From Shewanella polaris (GTDB lineage: Bacteria > Pseudomonadota > Gammaproteobacteria > Enterobacterales > Shewanellaceae), in contig NZ_CP041036.1 in the NCBI RefSeq assembly GCF_006385555.1, positions 2,914,001-2,978,000 on the forward strand: a stretch of 64,000 nt of DNA. Reading direction: 5' to 3'. Below, in pieces: positions 54,333 to 63,290 of this stretch. The notes beneath the pieces were generated by a model, which was not told where the DNA came from, searched no databases, and saw only the letters and a list, made by a program, of their open reading frames with translations. Position numbers and translations under genes: made by a program. How positions within the stretch are numbered: position 1 is the stretch's first letter; every line of letters begins with the position of its first letter.

Positions 54333-55253
54333 TTAAAGCTTCAAATAATCAACAATGTAATCCAATCCACCAGTAACGGCAGCCACTTGTGCATCATTAC
54401 ATTGTTGCGCTGTCACCAATGGGCTATCAGGATAGACCTCAGTAGTGGTGTTAAAGTGATTGACAGTAATACCGGCACATAAACTGAGTTTTTTAACCGG
54501 ATAGTTAATTACCCCAAATTGCTCTATCGGTACTTCAATTAATTGTCCGTTATCGTCAGGCGCGATATGAGTCACTTTAGCCACTGAATCAATCACCGCT
54601 TTTTGAAAATCAGGGGTTGGGTTGTCACTGTCGCCAACTAAGTAGAAACCATCAGGAATGATGCCTTTATCGTATTCAACGCCATCACGCGCAGATAGCA
54701 GAGGCCTAAACTCTAATTCGTCAGTATCAGTCGTTTCATGTAAATCAATGTGGGCATATACCGTCCCCAAACTTGCGACAAATGCCATCAGCGCGGCAGA
54801 TTCTTCGGCGGGGCTATTGGCATAAAAAGAGCGATTAGGATCGATGGCTTTAGGATTCCATCGATTAATGGTTTCGTAACCCCAAGGGCTAACACAAGGT
54901 GCAACGGCCACATTAAAATACTGAGTATAATCCTGTGCTTTAGTGGCTAAAAACTGAATAGCACCATGAACACCACTGGTTTCATAGCCATGTACACCAC
55001 CGGTAATCAAAATCGTTTTTTTATTGTTGTCCCAATGTTTTGATGTAAAGCCAAATAATGGGTACTTGTCAGCATTAAGGGATAACGCGCCATATTGAAC
55101 TTGGTCAAATTGGCTGGTAAGCGGGATTAACTTACTGACAACTTCATTTTGATAAGAGCGCTTGATGGTAACTTGTGCTAACCATTGTGCTTTGTCTGCA
55201 TCGGTCCATTTTTGACCTGGTGTACCAATTGGATAAGGTGTGGAATTGCTCAT
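54333..55253 (-). CDS. M14 family metallocarboxypeptidase-like protein
   Basis: A 306-aa protein without signal peptide, so cytoplasmic. The zinc site is visible: HxxE in ITGGVHGYETSGVHGAI near residue 80 and His in HIDLHETTDTDE near 170, with DPNRSFYANSP holding the substrate-binding Arg and TTTEVYPDSP near 275 holding the catalytic Glu. The family cleaves C-terminal residues or, in some branches, deacylates small molecules; the substrate here is unknown. It follows ybiT by 284 bp upstream on the same strand but is not linked to it. Confidence 0.84.
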   Translation of the reverse strand: MSNSTPYPIGTPGQKWTDADKAQWLAQVTIKRSYQNEVVSKLIPLTSQFDQVQYGALSLNADKYPLFGFTSKHWDNNKKTILITGGVHGYETSGVHGAIQFLATKAQDYTQYFNVAVAPCVSPWGYETINRWNPKAIDPNRSFYANSPAEESAALMAFVASLGTVYAHIDLHETTDTDELEFRPLLSARDGVEYDKGIIPDGFYLVGDSDNPTPDFQKAVIDSVAKVTHIAPDDNGQLIEVPIEQFGVINYPVKKLSLCAGITVNHFNTTTEVYPDSPLVTAQQCNDAQVAAVTGGLDYIVDYLKL

Positions 55254-55341
55254 GTAACCTCTTAATCATTTATTTTATTGAGTTATGTATCTGTCAGTCA
55301 TTTGCTTGTAAATGATGTTTATTGCTCAACTATCTGTTTAG

Positions 55342-56277
55342 TTACTGGGTCGGCTTACTAACTGGATGGGCTTTGGCAAAAATAACCAATGCAATCCCAA
55401 CAAAAATAATCCCAGCCGATACACTAAGATGAAAGCTAATCACTTCATCTAAAAAGAGTATACCGCCCACAGCTGCAATCACTGGGACCGTTAATTGTAA
55501 AACCGCCGCATGGGTTGATGTGAGCCCGCGTAAGGCTTGATACCACAGCGCATAACCAATACCCGAGGCGATTGCACCAGATAAAACCGCTAACCATACA
55601 CCTTTGACAGACAATACCGTTGTTTGTGGTGTTGAGGTTAATTGAGGCAGTATCCACACAACCAATATCATCAACGCAACCAAGGGTATACTGCGAATAA
55701 AATTATAACCCGTATCGAATAGTGGATTAACAGACTTTTTGCCTAACAAAGTATATCCGCCCCAAGCACAACCGCTAATGGACATTAACACTAATCCGGT
55801 TATCGAAGGCGCGCTCACACCGGGCAACACCAAATACGCAAATCCGCTAAAAGCCAATAATGCCCCAATCCATTCAAGTAACGTTAAGCGATGACCTTGA
55901 AAATAGCTGATTAACATCATGCTAATTTGTACCGCTGCAAACAAAATCAACGCACCAGTGGCGGTATCAAGTAGCACGTAAGCGTATGAAAACGTCACAG
56001 CATAGGTAAATAATAATCCCGCCGCAAATAGGCTGCCACGGCTAGTTAAATTTGTGGTGTTAGTTTTAGTCGTGCGCAATAACATCAACAACCACAACAC
56101 TAAAGCACCGGCTATTAAACGGATGGCAGTGAAACTACTCGGGTCTATTAATGGTGTGATTTGTTGGGTTGATAATGCCATACGGCACAACACCGAGTTG
56201 GCCGCAAATGCGACCAAGGCTATCAAGGTATACAGAGCGATAGAAAATCGAGATAAAAAGGCTGATAGATCAGACAT
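55342..56277 (-). CDS. EamA/DMT superfamily transporter
   Basis: A 311-aa membrane protein with ten hydrophobic segments in two EamA repeats. The first has FAANSVLCRMALSTQQITPL near residue 24, and the second ends with LTVPVIAAVGGILFLDEVIS near 255, the usual family ending. Such proteins export or import metabolites; the substrate is unknown. The gene follows a small membrane-protein gene by 8 bp and may be cotranscribed with it. Confidence 0.86.
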   Translation of the reverse strand: MSDLSAFLSRFSIALYTLIALVAFAANSVLCRMALSTQQITPLIDPSSFTAIRLIAGALVLWLLMLLRTTKTNTTNLTSRGSLFAAGLLFTYAVTFSYAYVLLDTATGALILFAAVQISMMLISYFQGHRLTLLEWIGALLAFSGFAYLVLPGVSAPSITGLVLMSISGCAWGGYTLLGKKSVNPLFDTGYNFIRSIPLVALMILVVWILPQLTSTPQTTVLSVKGVWLAVLSGAIASGIGYALWYQALRGLTSTHAAVLQLTVPVIAAVGGILFLDEVISFHLSVSAGIIFVGIALVIFAKAHPVSKPTQ

Positions 56278-56285
56278 AAACGGGA

Positions 56286-56525
56286 CTACTTAGCGTTTTT
56301 TTTAAAGGTGAATTTACTTGAAAACCAATGCAACACTCTGACTTGCTGTACATGGCTCAAGCCAAAAAATACACAAATCCAAGGCGAAATCAGTAAAAAC
56401 CACGGTAAAGCAGCCGTCGAACGACCTGAAAAGAATAGATATAAAAAACCGCCATAGATAACAATGACGCCAAGGAGCCCTACAAACAGCATCATTTTTT
56501 TAAGCAGGTATTCTAATTTTTCCAC
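56286..56525 (-). CDS. Small two-segment membrane protein of unknown function
   Basis: A 79-aa protein with two hydrophobic segments (MMLFVGLLGVIVIYGGFLYL near residue 11 and WFLLISPWICVFFGL near 42) and a basic C-terminus (SSKFTFKKNAK). It ends 8 bp before the EamA gene and is probably cotranscribed. No family is recognised. Confidence 0.6.
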   Translation of the reverse strand: MEKLEYLLKKMMLFVGLLGVIVIYGGFLYLFFSGRSTAALPWFLLISPWICVFFGLSHVQQVRVLHWFSSKFTFKKNAK

Positions 56526-56554
56526 GAGATAGCATTCCTAGAGAATAAAAAGTT

Positions 56555-56576
56555 ACGCCGAGCATAGGCTCGGCGT
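56555..56576 (-). terminator. Intrinsic terminator of the branched-chain catabolic operon
   Basis: ACGCCGAGC (56555-56563) and GCTCGGCGT (56568-56576) form a perfect 9-bp GC-rich stem with a 4-nt loop. On the minus strand it is followed by AACTTTTTATT. It lies 42 bp after the SDR gene. Confidence 0.87.
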
Positions 56577-56617
56577 GACAACATCATAACAAACTGATTA
56601 TGTAAATTACTACCCGC

Positions 56618-57376
56618 TTATAAACGCAAACCACCGTCAATTTCAAATACTCGGCCGTTAACGTAATCATTTTCGATAATAAAGCGCACAGTAGCAGCTA
56701 CTTCTTCAGGTTGACCTAAACGTCCTACTGGCACCATTTTTTCTAAACGTTCTAAGGCTTCAGGCTTCATGGCCGCTGTCATTTCAGTAGCCATAACCCC
56801 TGGAGCAACTGCAGCACTACGAATATTATGACGAGCTAACTCTTTTGCCCAACCAACCGCCATAGCTGCAACGCCGGCTTTAGACGCTGAGTAGTTAGAT
56901 TGTCCCATGTTACCAACTTTAGCAATGCTAGAGATATTGATAATCACCCCAGCTTGCTTGGTTTCAATCATAGCTGCAGCGGCTTCACGACCACATAAAA
57001 AAGTACCTGTTAAGTTAACGTTAATAACAGACTGAAACTGCTGATACGACATGCGGTCAGTGACCACGCCGTCTTTGGCTTTAATCATTAAGCCATCTCG
57101 TAAAATACCGGCATTGTTGATCAACACATTCACTTGGCCAAAGTCTTCAGCAATAAATTTAAAGCCCGCGACCACATCTTCTTCGTCAGTAATGTCTAAG
57201 GCATAGCCTTGTACTTCAGTTATTGAACCTAAATCAGCACAAGCTTGTTCAAGTTTAGTTTGATCAACATCGATAAGCGCCAATTTAGCACCTTGGGTGG
57301 CTAAATCATGCGCCATCGCTAGACCTAATCCACCCGCTCCGCCAGTAATGACGACAACCTTATCTTTTAATTCCAT
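56618..57376 (-). CDS. Short-chain dehydrogenase of valine/isoleucine catabolism
   Basis: About 252 aa from the ATG at 57376 with AAGGATT upstream. SDR motifs: VVVITGGAGGLGLAMAHDLA near residue 7, NNAGILRDG near 88, catalytic Ser in INISSIAKVG and YSASKAG near 160. It is the last gene of the operon. In isoleucine breakdown the step left for such an enzyme is oxidation of 2-methyl-3-hydroxybutyryl-CoA, so that is the likely reaction. The operon position, as in other Shewanella, supports this; the substrate is inference. Confidence 0.82.
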   Translation of the reverse strand: MELKDKVVVITGGAGGLGLAMAHDLATQGAKLALIDVDQTKLEQACADLGSITEVQGYALDITDEEDVVAGFKFIAEDFGQVNVLINNAGILRDGLMIKAKDGVVTDRMSYQQFQSVINVNLTGTFLCGREAAAAMIETKQAGVIINISSIAKVGNMGQSNYSASKAGVAAMAVGWAKELARHNIRSAAVAPGVMATEMTAAMKPEALERLEKMVPVGRLGQPEEVAATVRFIIENDYVNGRVFEIDGGLRL

Positions 57377-57388
57377 CAACTGAATCCT

Positions 57389-58288
57389 TTATTTTTTCTT
57401 TGAAAATTGTTCAAAAACACTCGAAAAATCGCGGCGACCATGGCCTTGGCGAGCATGATTAACATATAAGCTGCGAGCCAAAGATCCCATTGGTGTGCTT
57501 GAATTAGAGGCGACTGCCGCTTCTTGCGACAACCCTAAATCTTTAACCATCAAGTCAACCATAAAGCCACCTTGGTAGTCTTTTGACGACGGCACATTTT
57601 CCATCACGCCTGGGCATGGATTGTATTTCTCTAACGTCCAGTTACCGCCGCTACTGACTTTCATGATATCAGACAACACTTTAGGATCTAAACCATTATC
57701 CAAACCAAGTTGTAACGATTCGCTAGTACCCACCATCAATACAGACAACAGCATGTTATTACAAATCTTAGCGATTTGACCTGCTCCTACAGCACCGGCG
57801 TGAAAAATATTGCCGCCCATAACCGTTAATACCGTTTGGGCTTGTTGATAGGCGGCTTCACTACCACCACAAATAAAGGTTAAGGTACCCGCTGCAGCCC
57901 CTGCTGTGCCACCAGACACTGGCGCGTCCATAAACTCAATGCCTTTTTCGGCCGCTTTTGCACCCACTAAGCGAGCGCTGTCGGCATCAATGGTCGAGCA
58001 ATCTATCAGTAATGCCTGTTTAGATACCACATCCAACAAACCTTTATTGTTGTCATCGCCTAGGTATAAGCTACGAACATGCTTGCCTGCTGGTAGCATG
58101 GTAATCACAAAATCTGCAGAAGCTGCTGCACCACAGGCCGTTTTAGCACTGAGTGCACCTTGTGCTGTTAACGCTTCTACCGCAACTGGGTTTAAGTCAA
58201 ATACGGTAACTGTCATACCCGCTTTTACTAAATTGGCAGCCATTGGGCCACCCATGTTACCTAAACCAATAAATGCTACTGTTGCCAT
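57389..58288 (-). CDS. mmsB: 3-hydroxyisobutyrate dehydrogenase
   Basis: Oxidises 3-hydroxyisobutyrate to methylmalonate semialdehyde in valine breakdown. The 299-aa protein has the NAD motif VAFIGLGNMGGPMAANLVKA at the start, DAPVSGGTAGAAAGTLTFIC near 120, and the catalytic Lys in GAVGAGQIAKICNNMLL near 170. It lies 15 bp after the HIBYL-CoA hydrolase gene and 12 bp before the SDR gene in the minus-strand operon, alongside the enzymes of the preceding and following steps. Confidence 0.94.
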   Translation of the reverse strand: MATVAFIGLGNMGGPMAANLVKAGMTVTVFDLNPVAVEALTAQGALSAKTACGAAASADFVITMLPAGKHVRSLYLGDDNNKGLLDVVSKQALLIDCSTIDADSARLVGAKAAEKGIEFMDAPVSGGTAGAAAGTLTFICGGSEAAYQQAQTVLTVMGGNIFHAGAVGAGQIAKICNNMLLSVLMVGTSESLQLGLDNGLDPKVLSDIMKVSSGGNWTLEKYNPCPGVMENVPSSKDYQGGFMVDLMVKDLGLSQEAAVASNSSTPMGSLARSLYVNHARQGHGRRDFSSVFEQFSKKK

Positions 58289-58303
58289 CTCATTAATCCT
58301 TTT

Positions 58304-59422
58304 TTAAGTAAAGTCAGCTAATGGGTGTTTATCTTCAGCCCAAGGAGAAGTAACCAGTTGAGTCACTTTATTCGCATCCACTGCGTCGACATCTGCAAAT
58401 AGCCATTTAGGTTGGCGATCTTTATCAATCAGTAAGGCACGCACACCTTCGCAAAAGTCGCCCATAGAACAACAGTTAACACTAACGCCAAGCTCCCATT
58501 TAAAACAGTCTGCTAAGCTAAGCTCAGTTCCTAAAGCGGCTTGTTCAAAAATAAGATGCCAACTAATTGGGCTACCCGCTAACGCCGTTTTTTGCGCCCG
58601 TTTCAACCAATCAAGTTCAGTATTTAAGGTAGATAATTGATAGTGAACATCAAGAATATCACCCGCCATTAACAAATCGATTTGTTGTTGGAATTGCTGC
58701 AAATGGCTGGTTGGCAACGTAGCGATGTGCTGCTTGGACAAATCAGTGAGCAAGTCACTTAATCGTTGATGATTTTCCGCGTTATCTTGACTCCACATGA
58801 CTTCAGCCATGGCATCAAACAATGGCTCTTTTTCATCGCTATTTAAATAATAGTTACCAAGTTCAACATACAAGGCATCTGCGGCATTCATGTTGTAAGC
58901 GGTTAACCCTAAAAATAGCCCTGTCTTACCCGGCATACGGTTTAAAAAGTAACTACCACCAACGTCTGGGTATAAACCTATGGTCACTTCTGGCATTGCA
59001 ATACGGCTACGATCGGTAACAATACGATGGCTACCGCCAGCCATTAACCCTAAACCACCACCCATTACAATGCCGTCACCCCATACCATCACGGGTTTAC
59101 CAAACTGATGCAATAAATAATCAAGTTGATACTCTTTGGTGAAAAATTCACAAGCTTCTTCGGTGATATTATTGGGGTTTGCTATTGATGCATGATAAAT
59201 AGCCCGTACATCACCTCCGGCACAAAAGGCTTTCTCGCCGGCGCCATTTAGCACCACGCAAGCAATACTGTCATCACTTTTCCAACGGGTTAGTTGGACT
59301 TGCATGGCATCAACCATATCAAGTGTTAACGCATTAAGCGCTTTTTCAATATTCAGAGTGACCACACCGATAGATTGACCGGATAGCGTGCCCAATGTTT
59401 GAAAAATTACATCTTGAGTCAT
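58304..59422 (-). CDS. 3-hydroxyisobutyryl-CoA hydrolase
   Basis: Crotonase-fold thioesterase releasing 3-hydroxyisobutyrate from its CoA ester in valine breakdown. The 372-aa length and the motifs GAGEKAFCAGGDVRAIY near residue 60, GDGIVMGGGLGLMAGGSHRI near 114 and AMPEVTIGLYPDVGGSYFLN near 143 separate it from ordinary enoyl-CoA hydratases (about 260 aa). It shares one base with the enoyl-CoA hydratase gene (59422) and precedes mmsB by 15 bp. The pair makes a coherent valine pathway. Confidence 0.9.
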   Translation of the reverse strand: MTQDVIFQTLGTLSGQSIGVVTLNIEKALNALTLDMVDAMQVQLTRWKSDDSIACVVLNGAGEKAFCAGGDVRAIYHASIANPNNITEEACEFFTKEYQLDYLLHQFGKPVMVWGDGIVMGGGLGLMAGGSHRIVTDRSRIAMPEVTIGLYPDVGGSYFLNRMPGKTGLFLGLTAYNMNAADALYVELGNYYLNSDEKEPLFDAMAEVMWSQDNAENHQRLSDLLTDLSKQHIATLPTSHLQQFQQQIDLLMAGDILDVHYQLSTLNTELDWLKRAQKTALAGSPISWHLIFEQAALGTELSLADCFKWELGVSVNCCSMGDFCEGVRALLIDKDRQPKWLFADVDAVDANKVTQLVTSPWAEDKHPLADFT

Positions 59423-60204
59423 TAGCAGTTCTTCCAGTTTGCGGCGCGTTTTTGTAAAAAGGCGTTCACACCTTCAGTCTGATCTTCGGTATCGAATAAG
59501 CCCACAAACAGTTCTCGTTCAAGCGGTAATGCTTGAGTGCGAGGCATATTCCGCCCAGCTTGAATAAGTGTTTTACACGCACTAACACTACTAGGAGACT
59601 GTTTAGCCACTTTAGCGGCCAATGCTACCGCAGCATCTAGTGATTGACTTTTTTCGACCACCTCTTCAATTAAACCTATGTTCACTGCTTTGGCGGCATC
59701 AATCAGTTCACCACATAAAATCATCCGTTTTGCCCAACCCTCACCCACTAATGCCGTTAAGTTTTGGGTGCCGCCCGCACAAGGTAATAAACCGACAGAA
59801 GCTTCAGGCAACGCCATTTTTGCCTGAGCTTCAGCAATACGTAAATCACAAGCGAGTGCGATCTCTAAACCTCCACCCATGGCGTAACCATTAATGGCAG
59901 CAATAGATACCCCACGAAACGCGCTTAAGGTTTCAAAGGCTTCACCAAAGTTTTGCGCCATGATGGCTGCATTGTCTTTATTGCCATCGGCGAATAAATT
60001 TAAATCTGCACCAGCTGAGAAAAACTTATCACCTTCGCCTGTAATCACTAGGGAATAAATATCCTTGTCCTGATCCAGCTTAAGGATGATGTTTTTAAGT
60101 GCTTGTAAACTGTCAGCCGTCCAAGTATTTGCAGGCGGATTGTTCAAGGTCAATATTGCCGTGTGGCCGATAATATGTTCAAGAATCGCAGGTGGTTTTG
60201 TCAT
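59422..60204 (-). CDS. Enoyl-CoA hydratase (methacrylyl-/tiglyl-CoA hydratase)
   Basis: Adds water across the double bond of branched enoyl-CoAs. The 260-aa crotonase shows GEGDKFFSAGADLNLFADG near residue 57, AINGYAMGGGLEIALACDLR near 103 with the first catalytic Glu, and MALPEASVGLLPCAGGTQNL near 130 with the second. It lies 59 bp after the acyl-CoA dehydrogenase gene and overlaps the HIBYL-CoA hydrolase gene by one base. Substrate is inferred from the operon. Confidence 0.9.
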   Translation of the reverse strand: MTKPPAILEHIIGHTAILTLNNPPANTWTADSLQALKNIILKLDQDKDIYSLVITGEGDKFFSAGADLNLFADGNKDNAAIMAQNFGEAFETLSAFRGVSIAAINGYAMGGGLEIALACDLRIAEAQAKMALPEASVGLLPCAGGTQNLTALVGEGWAKRMILCGELIDAAKAVNIGLIEEVVEKSQSLDAAVALAAKVAKQSPSSVSACKTLIQAGRNMPRTQALPLERELFVGLFDTEDQTEGVNAFLQKRAANWKNC

Positions 60205-60263
60205 AACCTTATGTCCTTATGCTAGGGAATATATTGTGGTTCAGTCACTAGTGGATCTGTTTA

Positions 60264-61421
60264 TTACAAGATTGGATGGGCGTCGCTAGCTAACAAACGA
60301 CGGGCAATGATTAAACGCATGATCTCGTTAGTGCCCTCTAAAATTTGGTGCACTCGTACATCACGAAAATGACGTTCTAATGGATATTCACGGATATAAC
60401 CATAACCGCCATGAATTTGCAGCGCACCGTCACACACTTGGAAACCCACATCAGTAGCAAAACGCTTCGCCATGGCACAATACGCACTGGCCTCTGGGTC
60501 TTGAGTATCTAATTTAAAGGCCGCTAAACGTACCATTTGGCGGGCAGCCACTAATTCTGTTGCCATGTCAGCCAGTTTGAACTGTAATGCTTGGAATGCC
60601 GCTAGCGGTTTACCAAATTGCTTACGTTCATTCATGTATTCAGTTGCACGAGTCAGTGCAGCTTGGGCCGTACCAATTGAACAGGTAGCAATGTTAATAC
60701 GTCCGCCGTCTAGGCCTTTCATGGCAAAGGTAAAACCTTGGCCTTCTTCGCCTAGTAAGTTGGCGGCAGGCACGCGCACATTTTCAAAACTGATTAATCT
60801 TGTTGGCTGTGCGTTCCAACCCATTTTATCTTCAGCTTTTCCGTATGTAACACCGGCCGCATCAGCAGGTACAGCAATGGCAGAAATGCCTTTAGGGCCT
60901 GCTTCACCAGTACGGCACATTACCACTAATAACTCGGTTTCACCGGCACCAGAGATAAACATTTTTGAACCTGTGATCAGGTAATCATCACCATCACGCA
61001 CGGCTTTGGTTTGCAATGAAGCCGCATCACTACCAGCACCAGGTTCAGTTAAACAGTAAGATGCTAATAATTGCCCAGTGGTTAAGCCTTCTGACCATTG
61101 TTTACGCAACGTTTCTGTGCCCCATGTGGTAACCATCCAAGTAGCCATATTATGAATCGTTAACATTGCTGTGGTAGCTGTACAACCATGGGCTAATTCT
61201 TCAAAAATAATCGAAGAATCTAACCGGGATAAGCCCATACCGCCTTCTGATTCTGGCGAATACAAAGAACAAAAGCCCAGTTCACCGGCTTTTTGGATAA
61301 CCTCTTTAGGAAAATGATGTTCTTCATCCCACTTAGCGGCGAATGGAGCGAGCTCTTCGGCAGAGAATTGACGAGCTAAATCAGCAAACTGACGCTGATC
61401 TTCGTTTAAATTAAAATCCAT
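60264..61421 (-). CDS. Acyl-CoA dehydrogenase, probably isobutyryl-/2-methylbutyryl-CoA dehydrogenase
   Basis: FAD enzyme oxidising a branched acyl-CoA. The 385-aa protein has the family motifs SYCLTEPGAGSDAASLQTKA near residue 120, FGKPLAAFQALQFKLADMAT near 260, DGALQIHGGYGYIREYPLER near 330 and HQILEGTNEIMRLIIARRLL at the end, with the catalytic Glu in LEGTNE. It lies between mmsA (211 bp away) and the enoyl-CoA hydratase gene, so short branched-chain substrates are likely. Electron transfer flavoprotein genes are not in the window. Confidence 0.92.
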   Translation of the reverse strand: MDFNLNEDQRQFADLARQFSAEELAPFAAKWDEEHHFPKEVIQKAGELGFCSLYSPESEGGMGLSRLDSSIIFEELAHGCTATTAMLTIHNMATWMVTTWGTETLRKQWSEGLTTGQLLASYCLTEPGAGSDAASLQTKAVRDGDDYLITGSKMFISGAGETELLVVMCRTGEAGPKGISAIAVPADAAGVTYGKAEDKMGWNAQPTRLISFENVRVPAANLLGEEGQGFTFAMKGLDGGRINIATCSIGTAQAALTRATEYMNERKQFGKPLAAFQALQFKLADMATELVAARQMVRLAAFKLDTQDPEASAYCAMAKRFATDVGFQVCDGALQIHGGYGYIREYPLERHFRDVRVHQILEGTNEIMRLIIARRLLASDAHPIL

Positions 61422-61632
61422 GCTGGACTCCTAATATTGTCTTGGATGACTCTTGGGTCATTTGAAGTTTTGCCCGCCTGCGGCTTAAGCTGCTTATCCA
61501 TTAGATTGTCTGTGTTACAACATCATCCAATGGCGCGGGTCAAAATTGTCTTGTTGAATTAGCTAATAAATATTGCCGCAATAAATCAATAAACTAACTA
61601 TCACGGCGAATGGAGACTAACCCGAGCAGGGA

Positions 61633-63126
61633 TTATTTGAGGTCAATGCTCATGTTAGGACCACTAACGGCTTCTGTGTCAAACCAGCGTGAAGTGATGG
61701 TTTTAGTTTCAGTACAAAAACGCACCGCTTGTTTACCATAGGCGTGCTGATCACCATAGAAACTGCCTTTCCAACCAGTGAATGAGAAGAAAGGTAATGG
61801 CACAGGGATCGGTACGTTAATCCCTACTTGGCCAACTTCTATTTCGTGTTGATATTTACGAGCGGCACCGCCAGATGCAGTAAAGATAGAGGTGCCATTA
61901 CCGTAAGGACTGTTATTAACCAGCTCAATAGCATCATCTAAATTGTCCGCTTCCATGCAACACAATACAGGGCCAAAGATCTCTTCTTTGTATATGCTCA
62001 TGTCGGTGGAGACATTGGTAAACATGGTTGGACCAACCCAGTTACCCGATTCGTAACCTTCTAAGGTAAAATCGCTGCCATCTAATAAACACTCAGCACC
62101 TTCAGCTTTACCTTGGGCAATGAGTTTGAGTACCCGTTCTTTTGCTGCAGGACTAATCACTGGGCCGTAAGCAGCGTTTTTGTCATCCCACAAACCTGGG
62201 CGCACTTTAGCTAACGCCTCTTTTAACTCAGGGATCCACTCTTTGGCTTTACCCACAAACACTGCGACCGAAATAGCCATACAACGTTGACCTGCCGCAC
62301 CCACTGAGGCGCCGACCATGTTATTGATCACTTGCTGCTTATTCGCATCAGGCATGATCACGCAATGGTTTTTAGCCCCCGCAAACGCTTGCACGCGTTT
62401 TAGGTTGTCGGTGCCCGTTTTGTAAATGTATTGACCCACCCCCACAGAACCAACAAACGAAATCGCTTTAATAGCAGGATCCCTAAGCAAAATATCAACT
62501 GCGGTTTTGTCGCCATGAATAAGTTGTAATACACCTTTTGGCGCACCCGCTTCAACAAACAACTCCACTAAACGTTGCGGCGTCATCGGATCTTGTTCAG
62601 AAGGCTTTAAAATAAAGGTATTACCGCAAGCAATTGATAATGGGAACATCCATAACGGGATCATTGCAGGGAAATTGAATGGCGTAATACCCGCACACAC
62701 ACCTAATGGTTGCGTGTAACTGTAGGTGTCGATGTTACGGGCAACGTTTTCTACCGTTTCGCCCATCATCAATGACGCTACGTTACAGGCATGTTCGGCT
62801 ACTTCAATACCGCGCCATACATCACCTTTAGCATCTTCAAAGGTTTTACCGGTTTCTTGGGCCAAAATGGTCGCCAGTTCATCGTGATGTTCTTTTAGCA
62901 AATGTTGGTAACGTAACATGACGCGCGCACGTTCAGATACGGGAACTTCTTTCCATGTCTTAAACGCTTCCTTAGCACTGTGAATAGCCAATTCGACTTC
63001 GGTAGTGGTAGCACAGTTAATGTTGGCGATAACTGAATTATTAGCAGGGTTAGTGACATCAATATTGCGGTCACCATTACCATGTGTGAATTCGCCGTCA
63101 ATGTAATGCTTAACTTGTGTGATCAT
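61633..63126 (-). CDS. mmsA: Methylmalonate-semialdehyde dehydrogenase (CoA-acylating)
   Basis: Converts methylmalonate semialdehyde to propionyl-CoA with NAD and CoA, the last step of valine breakdown. The 497-aa ALDH shows [20 protein letters not shown] near residue 148, [20 protein letters not shown], and the active-site Cys in [18 protein letters not shown] near 283, followed by [16 protein letters not shown] near 383, all typical of MmsA rather than general aldehyde dehydrogenases. A 211-bp gap separates it from the acyl-CoA dehydrogenase gene and 164 bp from the thiolase gene, so there may be internal promoters. Confidence 0.94.
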   Translation of the reverse strand: MITQVKHYIDGEFTHGNGDRNIDVTNPANNSVIANINCATTTEVELAIHSAKEAFKTWKEVPVSERARVMLRYQHLLKEHHDELATILAQETGKTFEDAKGDVWRGIEVAEHACNVASLMMGETVENVARNIDTYSYTQPLGVCAGITPFNFPAMIPLWMFPLSIACGNTFILKPSEQDPMTPQRLVELFVEAGAPKGVLQLIHGDKTAVDILLRDPAIKAISFVGSVGVGQYIYKTGTDNLKRVQAFAGAKNHCVIMPDANKQQVINNMVGASVGAAGQRCMAISVAVFVGKAKEWIPELKEALAKVRPGLWDDKNAAYGPVISPAAKERVLKLIAQGKAEGAECLLDGSDFTLEGYESGNWVGPTMFTNVSTDMSIYKEEIFGPVLCCMEADNLDDAIELVNNSPYGNGTSIFTASGGAARKYQHEIEVGQVGINVPIPVPLPFFSFTGWKGSFYGDQHAYGKQAVRFCTETKTITSRWFDTEAVSGPNMSIDLK

Positions 63127-63188
63127 GTTGCTTTCCTCGATCCTTGAACATCTTATGAGTGAAATAAGCCCACTCGTATTGAGTTACT

Positions 63189-63256
63189 GCACAGGTGACG
63201 CGATTTGTTGTGTTTGTCAGTCTCACTAAAGTGGCTGCGTGTACATCTACCTGTGC
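63189..63256. repeat. 8-bp inverted repeat in the thiolase-mmsA gap
   Basis: GCACAGGT (63189-63196) and ACCTGTGC (63249-63256) are exact reverse complements with a 52-nt spacer. A weak signal that could be a leader structure or chance. Confidence 0.25.
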
Positions 63257-63290
63257 GGTGGTCTTGTCGAACTTAACTTGTATTGTCTAT